64,000 bases of DNA. It comes from Pseudanabaena minima (GTDB taxonomy: Bacteria > Cyanobacteriota > Cyanobacteriia > Pseudanabaenales > Pseudanabaenaceae). A program made the translations under genes and the position numbers. Within the stretch, counting starts at the first letter, position 1, and the number at the start of each line of letters is the position of its first letter. The notes beneath the pieces were generated by a model. It worked only from the letters and a program-made list of their open reading frames with translations, had not been told where the DNA came from and searched no databases. The stretch spans positions 4,774,001-4,838,000 of the forward strand of contig NZ_CP159508.1 in NCBI RefSeq assembly GCF_051131155.1, written 5' to 3'. Positions 63,396 through 64,000 of the stretch are shown here, piece after piece.

Positions 63396-64000
63396 ATGAA
63401 AAATATATTTTCAATTTTAGTTGTTGATGACGAGCCTAATAATTTTGATGTAATTGAGGCTCTCCTGAGCGAATATAACTACGAATTACATTATGCGGCT
63501 AATGGTAAAAGTGCGATCGCTAGTCTTACCGCATTTCAGCCCGATCTGATTTTGCTGGATGTGATGATGCCAGAAATGGATGGCATTGAGGTCTGTAAAT
63601 GGATTAAAGCCAGCGAGTTATGGCAAACTGTGCCGATCATTATGGTGACAGCGTTAAGCTCTAAGACTGATATGGCTAATTGCCTGAATGCTGGAGCCGA
63701 TGATTTTATTAGTAAGCCAATTAATAGTATTGAACTGCGCGCACGGGTGCATTCAATGCTGAGAATCAAGCAACAATATGACAATATCCAAACTCTATCC
63801 CATATCCAAGCCAACACGATTAATATTCTGGAAAGCACTCTCAATGAATTGCGTGGTACGTTAGCGACAAGAATGTCCCATGAGCTAAATACACCCCTCA
63901 ATGGCATTATTGGCACGATCTCCATGCTGAAAGAAGATATCGAAAGTATGGATATTGCCGAAATCCACGAAATGCTGGGTTGGGCTGACGAATCAGCAAG
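63396..64000 (+). CDS. REC-histidine kinase, 3' end outside window
   Basis: From ATG 63396 the frame is open to the window end (about 201 residues). N-terminal REC (VVDDEPNNFDVIEALL, LLDVMMPEMDGIEV, SKPIN) is closely related to the REC of the preceding gene. A linker follows, then a HisKA start with SHELNTPLNGIIG; Asn replaces the usual Arg after HEL. It lies 90 bp after the HPt protein and extends beyond the window. Confidence 0.88.
   Translation, partial: MKNIFSILVVDDEPNNFDVIEALLSEYNYELHYAANGKSAIASLTAFQPDLILLDVMMPEMDGIEVCKWIKASELWQTVPIIMVTALSSKTDMANCLNAGADDFISKPINSIELRARVHSMLRIKQQYDNIQTLSHIQANTINILESTLNELRGTLATRMSHELNTPLNGIIGTISMLKEDIESMDIAEIHEMLGWADESA

Overview
The window looks like the chromosome of a filamentous or unicellular cyanobacterium, most probably Pseudanabaena or a close relative. 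The HIP1-type octamer GCGATCGC (and the GCGATCG core) is very frequent. The genes include cyanobacterial families (XisI-like, DUF29, Rcp1-type response regulators, PAS/GAF/CBS hybrid kinases, a DUF6737-like membrane protein). Intergenic space is packed with small palindromic elements. The genus is an inference.

Layout. 1-4.4 kb: the 3' part of an ArsJ-type MFS exporter, a Fic protein, and a decayed permease cut by an IS630 element whose insertion can be undone base by base. 4.4-17.7 kb: mostly housekeeping genes (HNH protein, fabD, glmM, clpP, sufE, an Fe-type alcohol/glycerol dehydrogenase), a REC-GAF-GGDEF-EAL c-di-GMP protein, and a multi-PAS histidine kinase followed by an Rcp1-like regulator. 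17.7-33.1 kb: an accessory, conflict-rich region. It holds an Rpn-type nuclease whose N-terminus has been overwritten by a hairpin repeat, XisI, a MazF/PemK pair, a caspase/SUMF1 fusion behind a small EACC1-like partner, putA (metabolic), an AAA ATPase plus TOPRIM-like pair, a HigBA-like pair, a TdeIII-like restriction-modification system, and an MntA/HepT pair. Three truncated copies and one intact copy of a DUF29 gene punctuate the last part. 33.1-38.0 kb: an ABM-like protein, a DUF6737-like protein, argS, two secreted unknowns, dense repeats and tRNA-Asp. 38.5-64 kb: a large array of co-oriented signalling genes. It has three CBS-headed hybrid kinases, one membrane-anchored hybrid kinase, a PAS/GAF kinase with an Rcp1-like regulator, a hybrid kinase split by an IS5-type element, a REC-PAS-HK-REC-HPt protein and the start of another REC-kinase.

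The kinase array appears to have grown by tandem duplication: the HisKA-HATPase-REC cassettes are near-copies, PAS modules recur within and between proteins, and a 25-codon REC tail survives between two genes. Small mobile elements are a second theme. Two related MITE-like elements each carry 12-13 bp inverted ends and 7-bp target duplications. A third, unrelated 126-bp element has 16-bp ends and a 9-bp duplication. Many other hairpins are built around a GCGAAGC core.

All assignments come from reading motifs and open frames; no database search was made. Residue positions for domains are approximate.
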